Shown here: positions 1 to 8,867 of the stretch, one piece after another | Numbering within the stretch: the first letter of the stretch is position 1 | Layout: each line of letters starts with the position of its first letter | NCBI GenBank assembly: GCA_031253335.1 | Contig: JAIRWF010000035.1 | Span: forward strand, 62,001-126,000 | Source of the DNA: Streptococcaceae bacterium | Lineage (GTDB): Bacteria > Bacillota > Bacilli > Lactobacillales > Streptococcaceae | DNA length: 64,000 nucleotides | Direction of reading: 5' to 3' | Made by a program: the position numbers and the translations under genes | Notes under the pieces: generated by a model | The model's input: only the letters and a program-made list of their open reading frames with translations | The model's database searches: none | What the model was told of the DNA's origin: nothing

Positions 1-516
1 GTAGCCGCGTTTGAAGAGAGAATCGCCTGTCGTATCAATGGTTAAGGTTGCAAAATCTTTGTTAAGTGCTATTTCAATGCGGTATTCAGGACCCGTCTCT
101 TGCAAAGCCTGATTTTCTGGGCGATGATAGACTTCTTGAAGTTTTTTCACAATCGCTTTTTTCGTAATAGACTGCACAGAAGGTTCATTGTGGAGCTGTG
201 ATTTCACGGATTTGGCCTTAGCCACGGGGAACTTAGCGCCTAAAGGGATAAAATCCTCCCAATTCAACGTATAAACTTGATCGAAAAGTGTCTCAAAGGT
301 TTTTGCCTGAAATTCACCCATGACGATTTTCACGCGATCGGCCGTGCGCAGCCAGAGATTGGCTCGCATCATGTCAGTGAAATTCCCATCAAAAAAAATT
401 CTGGAACGGTCGTCGATTCGAACATTCTGGAAGTTAAGGTCACGGAGTTCACGTGCTGTGAGTGATTCAATCCCAGCAGCTGCGGTGACTTGAAAAGTAA
501 GATTTTCTATTTTCAT
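1..516 (-). CDS. rlmL: RlmL/YpsC-like THUMP-domain rRNA methyltransferase (N-terminal part)
   Basis: Only the first 172 codons are in the window; the gene runs off the left edge. The reading frame starts MKIENLTFQVTAAAGIESL and includes the THUMP-type segment ending near DTTGDSLFKRGY, a sequence typical of class I SAM-dependent 23S rRNA guanine-N2 methyltransferases of the RlmL/YpsC family. The catalytic Rossmann domain would lie beyond the edge. In Streptococcaceae and bacilli the gene sits after gpsB and rnpB, exactly as here, which supports the call. The ATG at 516 follows the rnpB terminator by about a dozen bases and has no strong Shine-Dalgarno sequence that I can see. Confidence 0.85.
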   Translation of the reverse strand, partial: MKIENLTFQVTAAAGIESLTARELRDLNFQNVRIDDRSRIFFDGNFTDMMRANLWLRTADRVKIVMGEFQAKTFETLFDQVYTLNWEDFIPLGAKFPVAKAKSVKSQLHNEPSVQSITKKAIVKKLQEVYHRPENQALQETGPEYRIEIALNKDFATLTIDTTGDSLFKRGY

Positions 517-529
517 TCTAATTTTTCAT

Positions 530-548
530 AAAAACCGGCTTTCGCCGG
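530..548 (-). terminator. Rho-independent terminator of rnpB
   Basis: On the minus strand CCGGC-GAAA-GCCGG is followed by TTTTT. The hairpin lies directly after the RNase P RNA 3' end and before the rlmL start codon. Confidence 0.85.
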
Positions 549-555
549 CAGTGTC

Positions 556-1071
556 ATCAGTTTTCTATAAGCCAAGTTATGTCCGAAAAGTTGCCTTTTC
601 TGTCTGTTCATCTGTCTATAACAAGATGCTAAGGCAAATGCATTTCGCTTTGATAGTAGCGAAATCAGGCATTTATTTACTTTAACGAAGTTAAAGTGCC
701 TGATTGAGTAGCAACTCAAAACGAGTTTGCCCTGCTCAATTTCATTTGCATTAACATCTTCTTATCTCCGAAGTGCCTTCATTTCAGCCTTCGTAAGTGC
801 CCCGACCGTAGTTTGGGTTGCTCGCTTGAGGGGTTTAGCACGTTCCACTCTCGTCGTTTCCCACGAGACTCGTCTCTATGCCACTTTCAAGGGACTTTCA
901 GCAATGGCGCAAGCGCTTTAGCCGATTTTCCTGCCGTCAGGTATGACTTACCTGCGCCGCGTTATTTTTTCCGCGACCACAATCACTCCATGCGACTATT
1001 TCAAGTACTTCTCAGCATGGGCGAGCCTGGACTTTCCTCACGGCCTAAACCGTGCGAACAGCCGAAAACTG
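556..1071 (-). ncRNA. rnpB: RNase P RNA, type B, with enlarged 3'-domain helix
   Basis: This is the catalytic RNA that matures tRNA 5' ends. Minus-strand landmarks in order are GAGGAAAGTCCAGGCTCGC near the 5' end, CTGACGGCAGG, the core segment GAGAGTGGAACGTGCTAAAC, and AACTTGGCTTATAGAAAACT near the 3' end; the 5' AGTTTTC (1064-1070) pairs with 3' GAAAACT (559-565) to form P1. The RNA is about 515 nt, clearly longer than the roughly 370-400 nt usual for Gram-positive type B RNAs. The excess is in one place: a 16-nt near-complementary helix (625-640 with 743-758) encloses about 100 nt holding at least three further perfect hairpins. It corresponds in position to the P19-type helix of the Bacillus RNA. 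The 5' end abuts the gpsB stop codon, so the promoter must lie inside gpsB. Exact ends are estimated. Confidence 0.93.
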
Positions 1072-1074
1072 TTT

Positions 1075-1473
1075 TTAGCTATTGGCGTTGTATTGACTGT
1101 CTGCGCCAAAGACAGCACGTTCCAACCGATTGATTCGCTTAATAAGTTCGTAATTGGAAGGTTCTTTAACCTGTGGCGCAGTGCCTGTTGCGTTATTAGA
1201 AAGCATGGAAGTTGTACCACTATTTGCAATAAAGGCATCTAAGCGTTGTGTCTGATCCAGGTCGTTAGATCCTCCACCACGCTCTAGTTCTGCAACACGG
1301 TTTTTGAGGAATTCATTTTCCTCTTGGAGTTTTAAAATCTCTGAGGCATAGGTTTCATAGTCCACGATGACATTATCAAGCATCTCATCCACTTGATCTT
1401 TGTCGTAGCCTCGCATCTTCGTCTCAAAATCTGTCTCGTAAATGTCACGTGGGGTGTACTTGTAGTTAGCCAT
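1075..1473 (-). CDS. gpsB: Cell-division/cell-wall regulator GpsB
   Basis: A 132-residue cytoplasmic coiled-coil protein that coordinates septal and peripheral peptidoglycan synthesis in Firmicutes. The N-terminal DivIVA-type lipid/partner-binding domain is clear (YTPRDIYETDF, then RGYDKDQVDEMLDNVI), followed by a coiled coil (EILKLQEENEFLKNRVAEL), a variable linker and a C-terminal helix (ELIKRINRLERAVFG) typical of GpsB oligomerisation. Length and architecture match the family. The ATG has a good upstream AAGGAGAG. It is followed immediately by rnpB, the conserved Streptococcaceae order. Confidence 0.95.
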   Translation of the reverse strand: MANYKYTPRDIYETDFETKMRGYDKDQVDEMLDNVIVDYETYASEILKLQEENEFLKNRVAELERGGGSNDLDQTQRLDAFIANSGTTSMLSNNATGTAPQVKEPSNYELIKRINRLERAVFGADSQYNANS

Positions 1474-1601
1474 GACGCCTCTCTCCTTATGATTGTCAAT
1501 CCAATTGCTAGATGTAGGCTTTTAGTGTAACACAAAAAAATTTAAATTTCAAGTCAGAAATTAGTTTTTGCACTTTTTAATATTTATTATCCACATTTTA
1601 T

Positions 1602-2606
1602 TCACATTCCTGTGGAAAGTTTAATGATTGCCAAATCAAAAAGATACGCTTTATCTGCGGCGGAGGTCTTAATGGCGAAATCAAGTGCAATGAGCTGCTT
1701 AAGTGCGTTTTGAAGATAATGTTTTGAAAGTTTCCGAACACTCCCGCGTGCTAATTTTACGCGGTAGGGATGAATTTTGAGGAAATCTGTCATCTGAGAT
1801 TCGCTCTGGCCTTTCTCTGAAAGGAGTTTCACCTGAAAATAAAGTCGAAAAGTACTTGTGAGGATGCCTAATATTTTGATGATATCTTCTCCTTGAGTCG
1901 TGAGATCCTGTACGAGTTCACGCGCTTTTTGCGTATTTCCAGTAAAAACAAATTCAGAAAGATCAAAAATTTTATCTGAAAGAGACTTGGGGACAACTTT
2001 TTCCACATCTTCTAACGTAATTGCCCGATTTCCTGCATAAGCTTTTAAGAGAGAAATCGCTTGCTGCGCTGCAGCGTAGCCATAATTTGCCTTTTCTAAG
2101 ATACGTGCGAGGACTTGACGTTCCAACTTTTCATGCGCAAATAGCGCCTGAAGCTCTGCTGGCTTAAGCTCAGCAGTTTCGATACACGTCGCCATCTTCT
2201 TTAATTTTTTGGAAAGCTTAAGGCGTGCATCTAACTTTTGATGCAATATAATAACTAGCTGCGTGCTTGGAACAGGATTTTCCAAATATGCCTCAAAGCG
2301 TACAAGTTGCTTCTCGTCAAAGGAAGATTTCTTCTGTGCTGTCAAATTTGACAGATTCTCAAAAATGACCAAATGCTGCTCATCAAAAAAGGGCAAGCTC
2401 TCCAGCTCCTCAAGAGCTGCTCCAGCATCGGTTGCCGTTTCTGCAAAATCAAAATAGGACTGACTCAAATTACTGCTGTCAAATTTGACAGCTGCAAAAA
2501 GCTTGTCTTTAAGCGCACGAACAAGCTCATCATTCTCGCCATAAATCGCCAAAACTGGTGGCAAATCATCGGCAAGGATTTTATCAAAATCATCAAATAA
2601 CGTCAT
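1602..2606 (-). CDS. holA: DNA polymerase III delta subunit (clamp loader)
   Basis: A 334-residue clamp-loader subunit that opens the sliding clamp. The N-terminal AAA-like domain (PPVLAIYGENDELVRALKDKL) and the C-terminal collar domain (ILTSTFRLYFQVKLL, then HPYRVKLARG and FAIKTSAADKAYLFDLAIIKL) fit HolA of Lactobacillales. The gene carries two exact copies of the TGTCAAATTTGACA palindrome (2340 and 2477) read in two different frames, giving LSNLT and VKFD. A third copy lies between holA and ftsK, where the end of the palindrome merges with the holA ribosome-binding site (ACAGGAAG). Confidence 0.9.
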   Translation of the reverse strand: MTLFDDFDKILADDLPPVLAIYGENDELVRALKDKLFAAVKFDSSNLSQSYFDFAETATDAGAALEELESLPFFDEQHLVIFENLSNLTAQKKSSFDEKQLVRFEAYLENPVPSTQLVIILHQKLDARLKLSKKLKKMATCIETAELKPAELQALFAHEKLERQVLARILEKANYGYAAAQQAISLLKAYAGNRAITLEDVEKVVPKSLSDKIFDLSEFVFTGNTQKARELVQDLTTQGEDIIKILGILTSTFRLYFQVKLLSEKGQSESQMTDFLKIHPYRVKLARGSVRKLSKHYLQNALKQLIALDFAIKTSAADKAYLFDLAIIKLSTGM

Positions 2607-2632
2607 TCATTTACTTCCTGTCAAATTTGACA
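2339..2632. repeat. Iterated palindrome cluster (3 exact copies)
   Basis: Exact TGTCAAATTTGACA at 2340-2353, 2477-2490 and 2619-2632. The first two extend to the 16-bp palindrome CTGTCAAATTTGACAG and lie inside holA; the third is in the holA-ftsK gap. Confidence 0.95.
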
Positions 2633-2633
2633 A

Positions 2634-5105
2634 TTACTCGTCTTCCCCAGAAAAATCACCCGAGAGATTCATCAAGACTTTCCGAGGCGTCGTCCCCTTC
2701 GCAGGCCCCACAACCCCTGCCGCTTCAAGTTCATTCATTAAATCCGTAGCGCGGTTAAATCCGATTTTGAGTGAGCGTTGTAAAGCCGCAGTACTCGCCT
2801 TCTGCGTTGTAATCACCTGCGCCTTTGCTTGTTCAAACAATGGATCTCCCGAATCTCCACCTGCAGTACCTGCATAGCCGCTCCGATTGTCATCCCCTTC
2901 TGCTTCACCCGGATCAAAGGCTTCATCATACTCAGCCGTTCCTTGAGCCTTGATAAAGCTGACCACATGTTCAACATCCTCGTCACTGATAAATGCGCCC
3001 TGCAGCCGCACCGGATGATTCTCATCAATCGGGCTAAACAGCATATCCCCACGTCCCAAAAGCTTCTCCGCCCCATTCTGGTCTAAAATCGTCCGCGAAT
3101 CCGTTCCTGACGATACCGCAAAAGCCACACGGCTCGGCACATTTGCCTTAATCAAACCTGAGATAACATCTACCGAAGGCCTCTGCGTTGCCAAGATCAT
3201 ATGAATCCCTGCTGCACGCGCCTTCTGCCCAATCCGAATAATCGCATCTTCCACCTCTTTTGAAGCCACCATCATTAGATCTGCCAGCTCATCCACAATT
3301 ACCACAATCAGCGGCATCAAAGGCGTTTCAACCTCCGTCTCTGCATTCTCACGCGCAATCTTTTCGTTATAACCCGCAATATTGCGCACCCCATAGCGTG
3401 CAAACTGCTCATAGCGGCTCTCCATCTCGTCAACAACCTTTTGCAAGGCTCGCGCTGCCTTGCGTGGATTCGTCACCACTGGAATCAACAAATGCGGAAT
3501 GTCGTTATAGACAGAGAGCTCCACCATTTTTGGATCCACCATGAGGAATTTTACTTGATCAGGACGCGCTTTCATGAGGATAGACGTTATAATCCCATTC
3601 ACTGCCACAGATTTACCAGATCCTGTCGCACCCGCTACAAGTAAGTGCGGCATCTTTGCCAAGTCAAAGACCCTCACCGAACCGTCCAAAGCCTTCCCAA
3701 GCGGTGCTTCTAACAACTTCTCAGGATCTGTTGCTGCGTGTTCCCACATATCGCGAAAACCAACTGTCGCAATCTTACTATTCGGGATTTCCACCCCCAC
3801 AAGCGACTTCCCAGGAATCGGCGCCTCAATACGTACGTCTTTCGCAGCAAGCGCCAAGGCCAAATCATCTGACAAATTCAAAATCCGATTAACCCGCGTC
3901 CCTGTCGCCAACTGCAACTCATATTTCGTGACTGACGGTCCCACAGTTGATGCTACCACTTTCGCCGAGATTTTAAAGCTCGCAAGCGCCTCTTCAAGCA
4001 CTCCCGAGTTTTTTTCAACCAGCGCGTACTCTTCAGACTGGTCTGCAGCGGGAATTGGCGTTAAAAGCTGCGACGATGGCAGCTGATAATGCCCCTCAAC
4101 TGTCTCCTCTAAGTGGCTAGCATCCCTCTCTTCAGCCTCTACCAACTCTTCTTCTGGATAAGTCTCCTCTTCAAGATCATCATCCATTGGCCAGCGCGGC
4201 TCTACCTCCTCTTCAGCTAGTTCAGTGACCTCATCCGAATCAAATCCCTCAGGCTCCTCATCCGAAAAATCAGGAGCCGGCTGATAAACATCATTCCAAT
4301 CCGCTCCCTCATCTGTGATGAGTCCAATCCCATGAGATGCCTCAACTTCAGGCTGATAATTATCAAAATTCCAAGCTGGTTCCTCAGAAGTCCCCATAGC
4401 AAGCGACGCCTCTGGCAAAAGCGAGTCAAAGCCTCCTATTTGAGTACTTTCTGACGTCTCAATAGGCTCCATCTCAGGAGCTGCTTCTTGCACCAGTGCC
4501 TCCCGTGCTGCTTTCTTTTGAGCTGCCCGATCCGCACGCGCATCATTTGCCTTGCTTGCCCTCTCACGCAACAAGCCAATAAGACTCGGCGTTGCAATGA
4601 ACAAGCCAGCTACAACGGCAACGACCCCGACAACGATCACGCCTATCGGTGAAAATAGCGTCTTAAAAGGAATATAGAAAAACCAACCAATAAAGCCCGC
4701 CCCCGCAAATTTCGTCACATGGAACTTCCCCATGTCATCTAACACATTCCAGAGCGCATTATCATTGCCAAATTTCTGTGCAAACGGACCTTGGATGAGC
4801 ATCAAGACTCCAAAATAAATCGTCAATACCCCTGGAATGACGCGCCTATTCTCGCTCCAAAAACCTCGTTTAAGCATCGGTACAAGCCAATAGGCCAAGT
4901 ACAAAGCCATTGCTAAATAGGCTGTTGAGCCTACCACAAGCCGAATGAGATTATAAAGCGTGACACCAAACACACCCAGCCGCGTCGCCGCAAAAAAGAG
5001 CAAGACTAAACTCAACAAAAAAATAACCAACCGCCTATTGGCGTGTTGCGCTTGCGTCTTTGATTTCTGTGCCGCCTTTCGCGACGTTGTTTTCCGTGTT
5101 GCCAT
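2634..5105 (-). CDS. ftsK: DNA translocase FtsK/SpoIIIE
   Basis: An 823-residue membrane-anchored motor that pumps chromosomal DNA through the closing septum. About four transmembrane segments fill residues 25-190, then an acidic linker rich in E/D (about 200-350), then the RecA-like motor with Walker A GATGSGKS, Walker B VVIVDELADLMM, the ILATQRPSVDVISGLIKAN segment, and a C-terminal winged-helix gamma domain (QRSLKIGFNRATDLMNELE) that reads polar DNA signals. Length is normal. The start is preceded by the extended -10 TGCTATAAT at 5114-5122, only 8 nt from the ATG, so the mRNA may have almost no leader. Confidence 0.96.
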   Translation of the reverse strand: MATRKTTSRKAAQKSKTQAQHANRRLVIFLLSLVLLFFAATRLGVFGVTLYNLIRLVVGSTAYLAMALYLAYWLVPMLKRGFWSENRRVIPGVLTIYFGVLMLIQGPFAQKFGNDNALWNVLDDMGKFHVTKFAGAGFIGWFFYIPFKTLFSPIGVIVVGVVAVVAGLFIATPSLIGLLRERASKANDARADRAAQKKAAREALVQEAAPEMEPIETSESTQIGGFDSLLPEASLAMGTSEEPAWNFDNYQPEVEASHGIGLITDEGADWNDVYQPAPDFSDEEPEGFDSDEVTELAEEEVEPRWPMDDDLEEETYPEEELVEAEERDASHLEETVEGHYQLPSSQLLTPIPAADQSEEYALVEKNSGVLEEALASFKISAKVVASTVGPSVTKYELQLATGTRVNRILNLSDDLALALAAKDVRIEAPIPGKSLVGVEIPNSKIATVGFRDMWEHAATDPEKLLEAPLGKALDGSVRVFDLAKMPHLLVAGATGSGKSVAVNGIITSILMKARPDQVKFLMVDPKMVELSVYNDIPHLLIPVVTNPRKAARALQKVVDEMESRYEQFARYGVRNIAGYNEKIARENAETEVETPLMPLIVVIVDELADLMMVASKEVEDAIIRIGQKARAAGIHMILATQRPSVDVISGLIKANVPSRVAFAVSSGTDSRTILDQNGAEKLLGRGDMLFSPIDENHPVRLQGAFISDEDVEHVVSFIKAQGTAEYDEAFDPGEAEGDDNRSGYAGTAGGDSGDPLFEQAKAQVITTQKASTAALQRSLKIGFNRATDLMNELEAAGVVGPAKGTTPRKVLMNLSGDFSGEDE

Positions 5106-5113
5106 ACCCCTTC

Positions 5114-5122
5114 ATTATAGCA
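5114..5122 (-). promoter_or_regulatory. Extended -10 of ftsK, 8 nt from start codon
   Basis: Minus-strand TGCTATAAT, then GAAGGGGT, then ATG. No convincing -35 was seen. Transcription would start within a few bases of the ATG. Confidence 0.6.
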
Positions 5123-5171
5123 AATTACAACACACTTTACCAGCTCTTTCCTGTTCATTTTCAGCTCCTTT

Positions 5172-5180
5172 TGGTAAAAT
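5172..5180 (+). promoter_or_regulatory. Extended -10 of the Cof-type phosphatase gene
   Basis: TGGTAAAAT followed by GTAATT and ATG at 5187. The 6-nt gap predicts a leaderless transcript; there is no Shine-Dalgarno sequence. Confidence 0.6.
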
Positions 5181-5186
5181 GTAATT

Positions 5187-5969
5187 ATGACAAATCTTCC
5201 CTACAAAGCCTTAGCCTTTTTTGATTTGGACGGCACGTTGCTTGACGAAAAATCCCACGTTACGCCAGAAATCACAAATGCCCTGACACAAATCCGAAAA
5301 AACGGTGTTCTTCCCATCATTGCTACTGGCCGCGGTGGATTCGAGCTTGACGCCATTCAAAAAGCCACCGGCATAACAAGTGTTATCTGTCTCAATGGCC
5401 AACAAATTAGCCTAGAAGGCGAAATCATTTACCGTGAGCCTATCTCCATTGAAAAGACAACAGCCCTTTCTCAAGCAGCCCAAGAAGCTGATGAGGCGCT
5501 TGCTTTCTATGATGATAAACATTACTGGGTCTCAGAAATCAACGACACCGTAAGAGGTGCCTATGGTTATACCCATGCTCCCTTACCCCAAGTCGCACCC
5601 GAGGATTACTTAACGCATGAAGTAAACATGCTTTTAGTACTCACCGAAAACGAAAATCAAGTCGCGTACTACCAAGCCTTAATTCCAGAACTTGATTATT
5701 TCCGAAATACTAACTATTCCATTGACATCACGAACAAAGGTACCGACAAAGGGTCTGGCCTCCGAAAACTTGTCGAATTGCTTGACTTCAAAGGCGAAAC
5801 GTATGCCTTCGGCGATGGCCCAAATGACATTTCTCTCTTGAAAGCTGCTGACCACGCCACCGCTATGGACAATGCCTGTGACGCCACAAAAGAAGTCGCA
5901 GACTATATCACCACTGCAAACACGAACCATGGGATTGTCAACGCCTTCAAACACTGGGGGCTCTTGTAA
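5187..5969 (+). CDS. Cof-type HAD-IIB family phosphatase
   Basis: A 260-residue cytoplasmic haloacid dehalogenase-superfamily hydrolase acting on sugar phosphates or related small phosphoesters; the substrate cannot be told from sequence. Motif I is FFDLDGTLLDE near residue 12 with the nucleophilic Asp, motif II lies in PIIATGRG, and motifs III/IV include GSGLRKL and FGDGPNDISLLKAAD. The C2B cap between them is typical of Cof/YbjI-type enzymes. It is divergent from ftsK with an 81-bp gap, and convergent with pta across a shared terminator. The start codon sits 6 nt after an extended -10 box. Confidence 0.92.
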   Translation: MTNLPYKALAFFDLDGTLLDEKSHVTPEITNALTQIRKNGVLPIIATGRGGFELDAIQKATGITSVICLNGQQISLEGEIIYREPISIEKTTALSQAAQEADEALAFYDDKHYWVSEINDTVRGAYGYTHAPLPQVAPEDYLTHEVNMLLVLTENENQVAYYQALIPELDYFRNTNYSIDITNKGTDKGSGLRKLVELLDFKGETYAFGDGPNDISLLKAADHATAMDNACDATKEVADYITTANTNHGIVNAFKHWGLL

Positions 5970-5981
5970 CACGCAAACTAA

Positions 5982-6002
5982 AAAAGCGCTCGAAGCGCTT
6001 TT
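5982..6002. terminator. Bidirectional terminator between Cof phosphatase and pta
   Basis: AAAAGCGCT-CGA-AGCGCTTTT forms a perfect stem with A/T tracts on both sides and lies between convergent stop codons. Confidence 0.85.
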
Positions 6003-6011
6003 CTTATCGCA

Positions 6012-6998
6012 TTATTGTACCGCTTGCGCCGCTGTGATAATCGCGGTCTTATAGACATCCTCTTCGTTACAACCACGCGAAAGGTCAGAGACGGGTTTAG
6101 CCATCCCCTGAAGAATAGGGCCGATGGCCTCAAAGTCGCCCAAACGTTGCGCAATCTTGTAGCCGATGTTACCCGCTTGAATGTCTGGGAAGACAAAGAC
6201 ATTGGCATGTCCTGCTACTGTTGAGCCTGGGGCTTTTTGGCGTCCAACTTCTGGCGCAAATGCAGCGTCAAACTGCAATTCACCATCGAGAATCAACTCA
6301 GGGGCTTTTTCGTGGGCAAGTTTTGTGGCTTCAACGACCTTATCAACGTCTGGTGATTTACCTGAACCCTTGGTAGAAAAGCTCAACATCGCAACTTTTG
6401 GCGGATTGACGTCAAAGAGACGAGCGGTCTGTGCGGAGGCAATTGCAATGTCGGCAAGTGTCTCAGCATCGGGATCAATATTAATCGCGCAATCTGCAAA
6501 GACGTATTTTTCTTGGGCATCACGACCATGCGTCATAATGAAAGCACCAGAAACGCTCTTCACGCCTGGCTTTGTCTTAATAATCTGAAGCGCGGGGCGG
6601 ACTGTATCTGCTGTCGAGTGAATGGCACCTGAGACCATCGCGTCTGCAATTCCGACTTGGACGAGCATTGTGCCAAAGACGTTTGGATCTTTCAAGGCTT
6701 CGCGAGCTTGCTCTTCTGTTGCTTTACCATTACGGCGCTCCACAAAAGTCTTGACTAAATCTTCAAACGTTGCACAGTTATTGGGGTCGTTGATGCCAAA
6801 TTGTGACGCATCTAGGCCACGTGCGGTCAGGGCTTTCTTAACTTCATCAATATTTCCAATGAGGACAGGCGTCAGGAGACCTTCAGATTGCAAACGCGCC
6901 ACAGCTCCCAAAATGCGAGGTTCCAGAGCTTCCGGGAAGACAACGCGCAAGTTTTTGCCTGCGATTTTTTGTTTTAATTGTTCAAATAATTCTGCCAT
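6012..6998 (-). CDS. pta: Phosphate acetyltransferase
   Basis: A 328-residue enzyme converting acetyl-CoA and phosphate to acetyl phosphate, feeding acetate kinase for ATP in mixed-acid fermentation. It starts MAELFEQLKQKIAG and carries RVVFPEALEPRILGA, DAMVSGAIHSTADTVRPALQ and FVFPDIQAGNIGYKIAQRLG, which are signatures of the short Pta/EutD class without the N-terminal regulatory DRTGG domain. Length matches that class. It is monocistronic, with its own promoter upstream and a terminator shared with the convergent phosphatase gene. Confidence 0.96.
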   Translation of the reverse strand: MAELFEQLKQKIAGKNLRVVFPEALEPRILGAVARLQSEGLLTPVLIGNIDEVKKALTARGLDASQFGINDPNNCATFEDLVKTFVERRNGKATEEQAREALKDPNVFGTMLVQVGIADAMVSGAIHSTADTVRPALQIIKTKPGVKSVSGAFIMTHGRDAQEKYVFADCAINIDPDAETLADIAIASAQTARLFDVNPPKVAMLSFSTKGSGKSPDVDKVVEATKLAHEKAPELILDGELQFDAAFAPEVGRQKAPGSTVAGHANVFVFPDIQAGNIGYKIAQRLGDFEAIGPILQGMAKPVSDLSRGCNEEDVYKTAIITAAQAVQ

Positions 6999-7054
6999 AA
7001 GTAATTCCTTTTTATTTTAGTTACACCTTAGTATAGTGCTTTTCCCTTAAAAAA

Positions 7055-7768
7055 TCAAAGATTTATACGTTTTGCAAAATGAGCAGCCACAGCCCCGCCG
7101 GAGTAATAATGATAGTAAACATCTTCAAATCCAACTTCCTCAAAATCCTTTTGTAAACTTTTAGCATCTGGAAAAGATGCTGCCGAATCGTGCAAATAAA
7201 CATACTCTGTATAATGTCTGCTAAAAAGCCTTGCCAAAAATGGCATCACGTGCTTAAAATAAAACTCAAACACAGGGCGATACAAAGGGTTCGTTGGATG
7301 AGATGTATCAAATGATACAACCATTCCCTGAGGCCGTAAAACGCGTTTTATCTCTTCTAAAGTTTTTCGATAATCTGGGACATTCCGCAAGCCATAAGCA
7401 ATCGTCACCACATCAAACATCCCATCTGAAAAAGGGAGCGCCATCGCATCTCCCTGCTGAAATTGTATCGTCTCATTTTCAGCAACCCGAGACCTTGCCA
7501 CAGAAAGCATTTTTTCTGAAAAGTCTAGGCCTGTTACCGTTGCACCTTGACTTGCCAAATCAAACGTCCAATCTCCAGTCCCACAGCAGAGATCCAGGGT
7601 CTCAAGATTCTCAAGCATTTTTCCTTCTTTTGCCAGGTTTTTCTGAAGTTCACAAAGAACCTCTTTGCGCCAACGAGCATGCTGTCCTACGCTGATGATG
7701 GTATTCATCTTGTCATAATCAGAAGCAATCGTCTCAAAAATCTCGTGAACCTTCTCTTCACTAGCCAT
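7055..7768 (-). CDS. menG: Demethylmenaquinone methyltransferase
   Basis: A SAM-dependent C-methyltransferase for the last step of menaquinone synthesis (MenG/UbiE family), about 237 residues from the chosen start MASEEKVHEIFETIASDYDKMN. The SAM-binding motif I is LDLCCGTGDWTFDLA; VTIAYGLRNVPDY and RVLRPQGMVVSFD are UbiE signatures. An in-frame codon 18 nt upstream would add six residues; the ATG at 7768 overlaps the upstream stop by 8 nt and is preferred. Menaquinone is the expected electron donor for the nitrate reductase at the other end of the window. Confidence 0.9.
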   Translation of the reverse strand: MASEEKVHEIFETIASDYDKMNTIISVGQHARWRKEVLCELQKNLAKEGKMLENLETLDLCCGTGDWTFDLASQGATVTGLDFSEKMLSVARSRVAENETIQFQQGDAMALPFSDGMFDVVTIAYGLRNVPDYRKTLEEIKRVLRPQGMVVSFDTSHPTNPLYRPVFEFYFKHVMPFLARLFSRHYTEYVYLHDSAASFPDAKSLQKDFEEVGFEDVYYHYYSGGAVAAHFAKRINL

Positions 7769-8810
7769 GATTGATAAGCTCCGCAAAAACCATTCGGCCA
7801 GCTGATGTTTGGAGGCTCTTTACCACCTCTACCTCAACAGTCTCTCCGATTTTATCTGCCGTCTCTTCAACAACTATCATTGTCCCATCTGGTAAATAGC
7901 CAATTCCTTGTCGACGCTCCGTCCCACGTCGGATAATCTCAAGTTGCAAAGTCTCTCCCACCACAAGTTGTGATTTCACGGCATTAGCCAGATCATTGAT
8001 ATTCAGTACCTTGACTCCCTGAATCGCAGCCACTTTATTCAAGTTAAAGTCATTTGTGACAAGCTTTGCTCCAATTTCGCTTGCGTAACGTAAAAGCTTG
8101 GTATCCACCTCATGGATATCGCTGTAATCTTTCTTAGAGATTGAAATCCCTTTTTGCTGTTTCAGGTGATTGATGAGATCAAGTCCTCGACGTCCCTTAG
8201 CTCGTTTCATTGCATCATCAGAGTCTGCCAAGGTCTGAAGCTCTAAGATGACAAAGTTCGGAATAATAATCCCATCGTCTAAAAAGCCTGTCTGTATGAT
8301 CTCTGAAATGCGCCCATCAATAATCACACTGGTATCTAGTAATTTTGGGATTGCATTCGTGGCAGAATTTCCAGAGATTCCTCCCCTTCTGACAGCAGAA
8401 AATACATCACGTCCTCGCCTGTCAAACAAAACATAGCCCAAATACATGAAAATCACAATTAATACAAACGGTAGAACGTTCGACAAAATAGGAATGTGAA
8501 GTAACATAAATGGAATACTGATGAGCACCCCAATAATGAGACCTACGATTGCTCCCAACAAGTTATAAACTAATTTTGAAAGATTGAGTTTACTGACTGC
8601 TACATCCAGTTTTGATAGGGCTTTTAGAAGCGGCGAAATAAATAATGTCGTTAAAATAATAAAAATGACCGCTCCGATTAACCCATTCAACCAGCTTTGG
8701 TTGAGTACATTGTGACTTTGCCCAGTAAGCGACCATACGCCTGGCAAAGCCTCAATTCCCACTGAAATACCAATCAATAACGCAATCACGTAAATAATCA
8801 CGCGTCGCAT
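7761..8810 (-). CDS. PIN/TRAM-domain membrane protein (YacL-like)
   Basis: A 349-residue protein with about four N-terminal transmembrane helices (residues 1-125), then a PIN nuclease-fold domain (LLDTSVIIDGRISEI, ELQTLADSDDAMKRAKGRRGLDL, KLVTNDFNLNK) with the acidic residues expected for metal binding, and a C-terminal TRAM RNA-binding domain (GIGYLPDGTMIVVEE). This is the YacL family, whose cellular role is poorly known. It lies directly downstream of radA, an association seen in many Firmicutes. It is preceded by AAAGGAGG. Confidence 0.9.
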   Translation of the reverse strand: MRRVIIYVIALLIGISVGIEALPGVWSLTGQSHNVLNQSWLNGLIGAVIFIILTTLFISPLLKALSKLDVAVSKLNLSKLVYNLLGAIVGLIIGVLISIPFMLLHIPILSNVLPFVLIVIFMYLGYVLFDRRGRDVFSAVRRGGISGNSATNAIPKLLDTSVIIDGRISEIIQTGFLDDGIIIPNFVILELQTLADSDDAMKRAKGRRGLDLINHLKQQKGISISKKDYSDIHEVDTKLLRYASEIGAKLVTNDFNLNKVAAIQGVKVLNINDLANAVKSQLVVGETLQLEIIRRGTERRQGIGYLPDGTMIVVEETADKIGETVEVEVVKSLQTSAGRMVFAELINHG

Positions 8811-8867
8811 AATTTGAAACCTCCTTTTTCTATGATTATACCACCAATAAGAATCATCACATCATCC

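Noticed and set aside
513..719. A small minus-strand frame near the left edge
   Set aside because: It lies within the RNase P RNA, whose conserved motifs explain the sequence.
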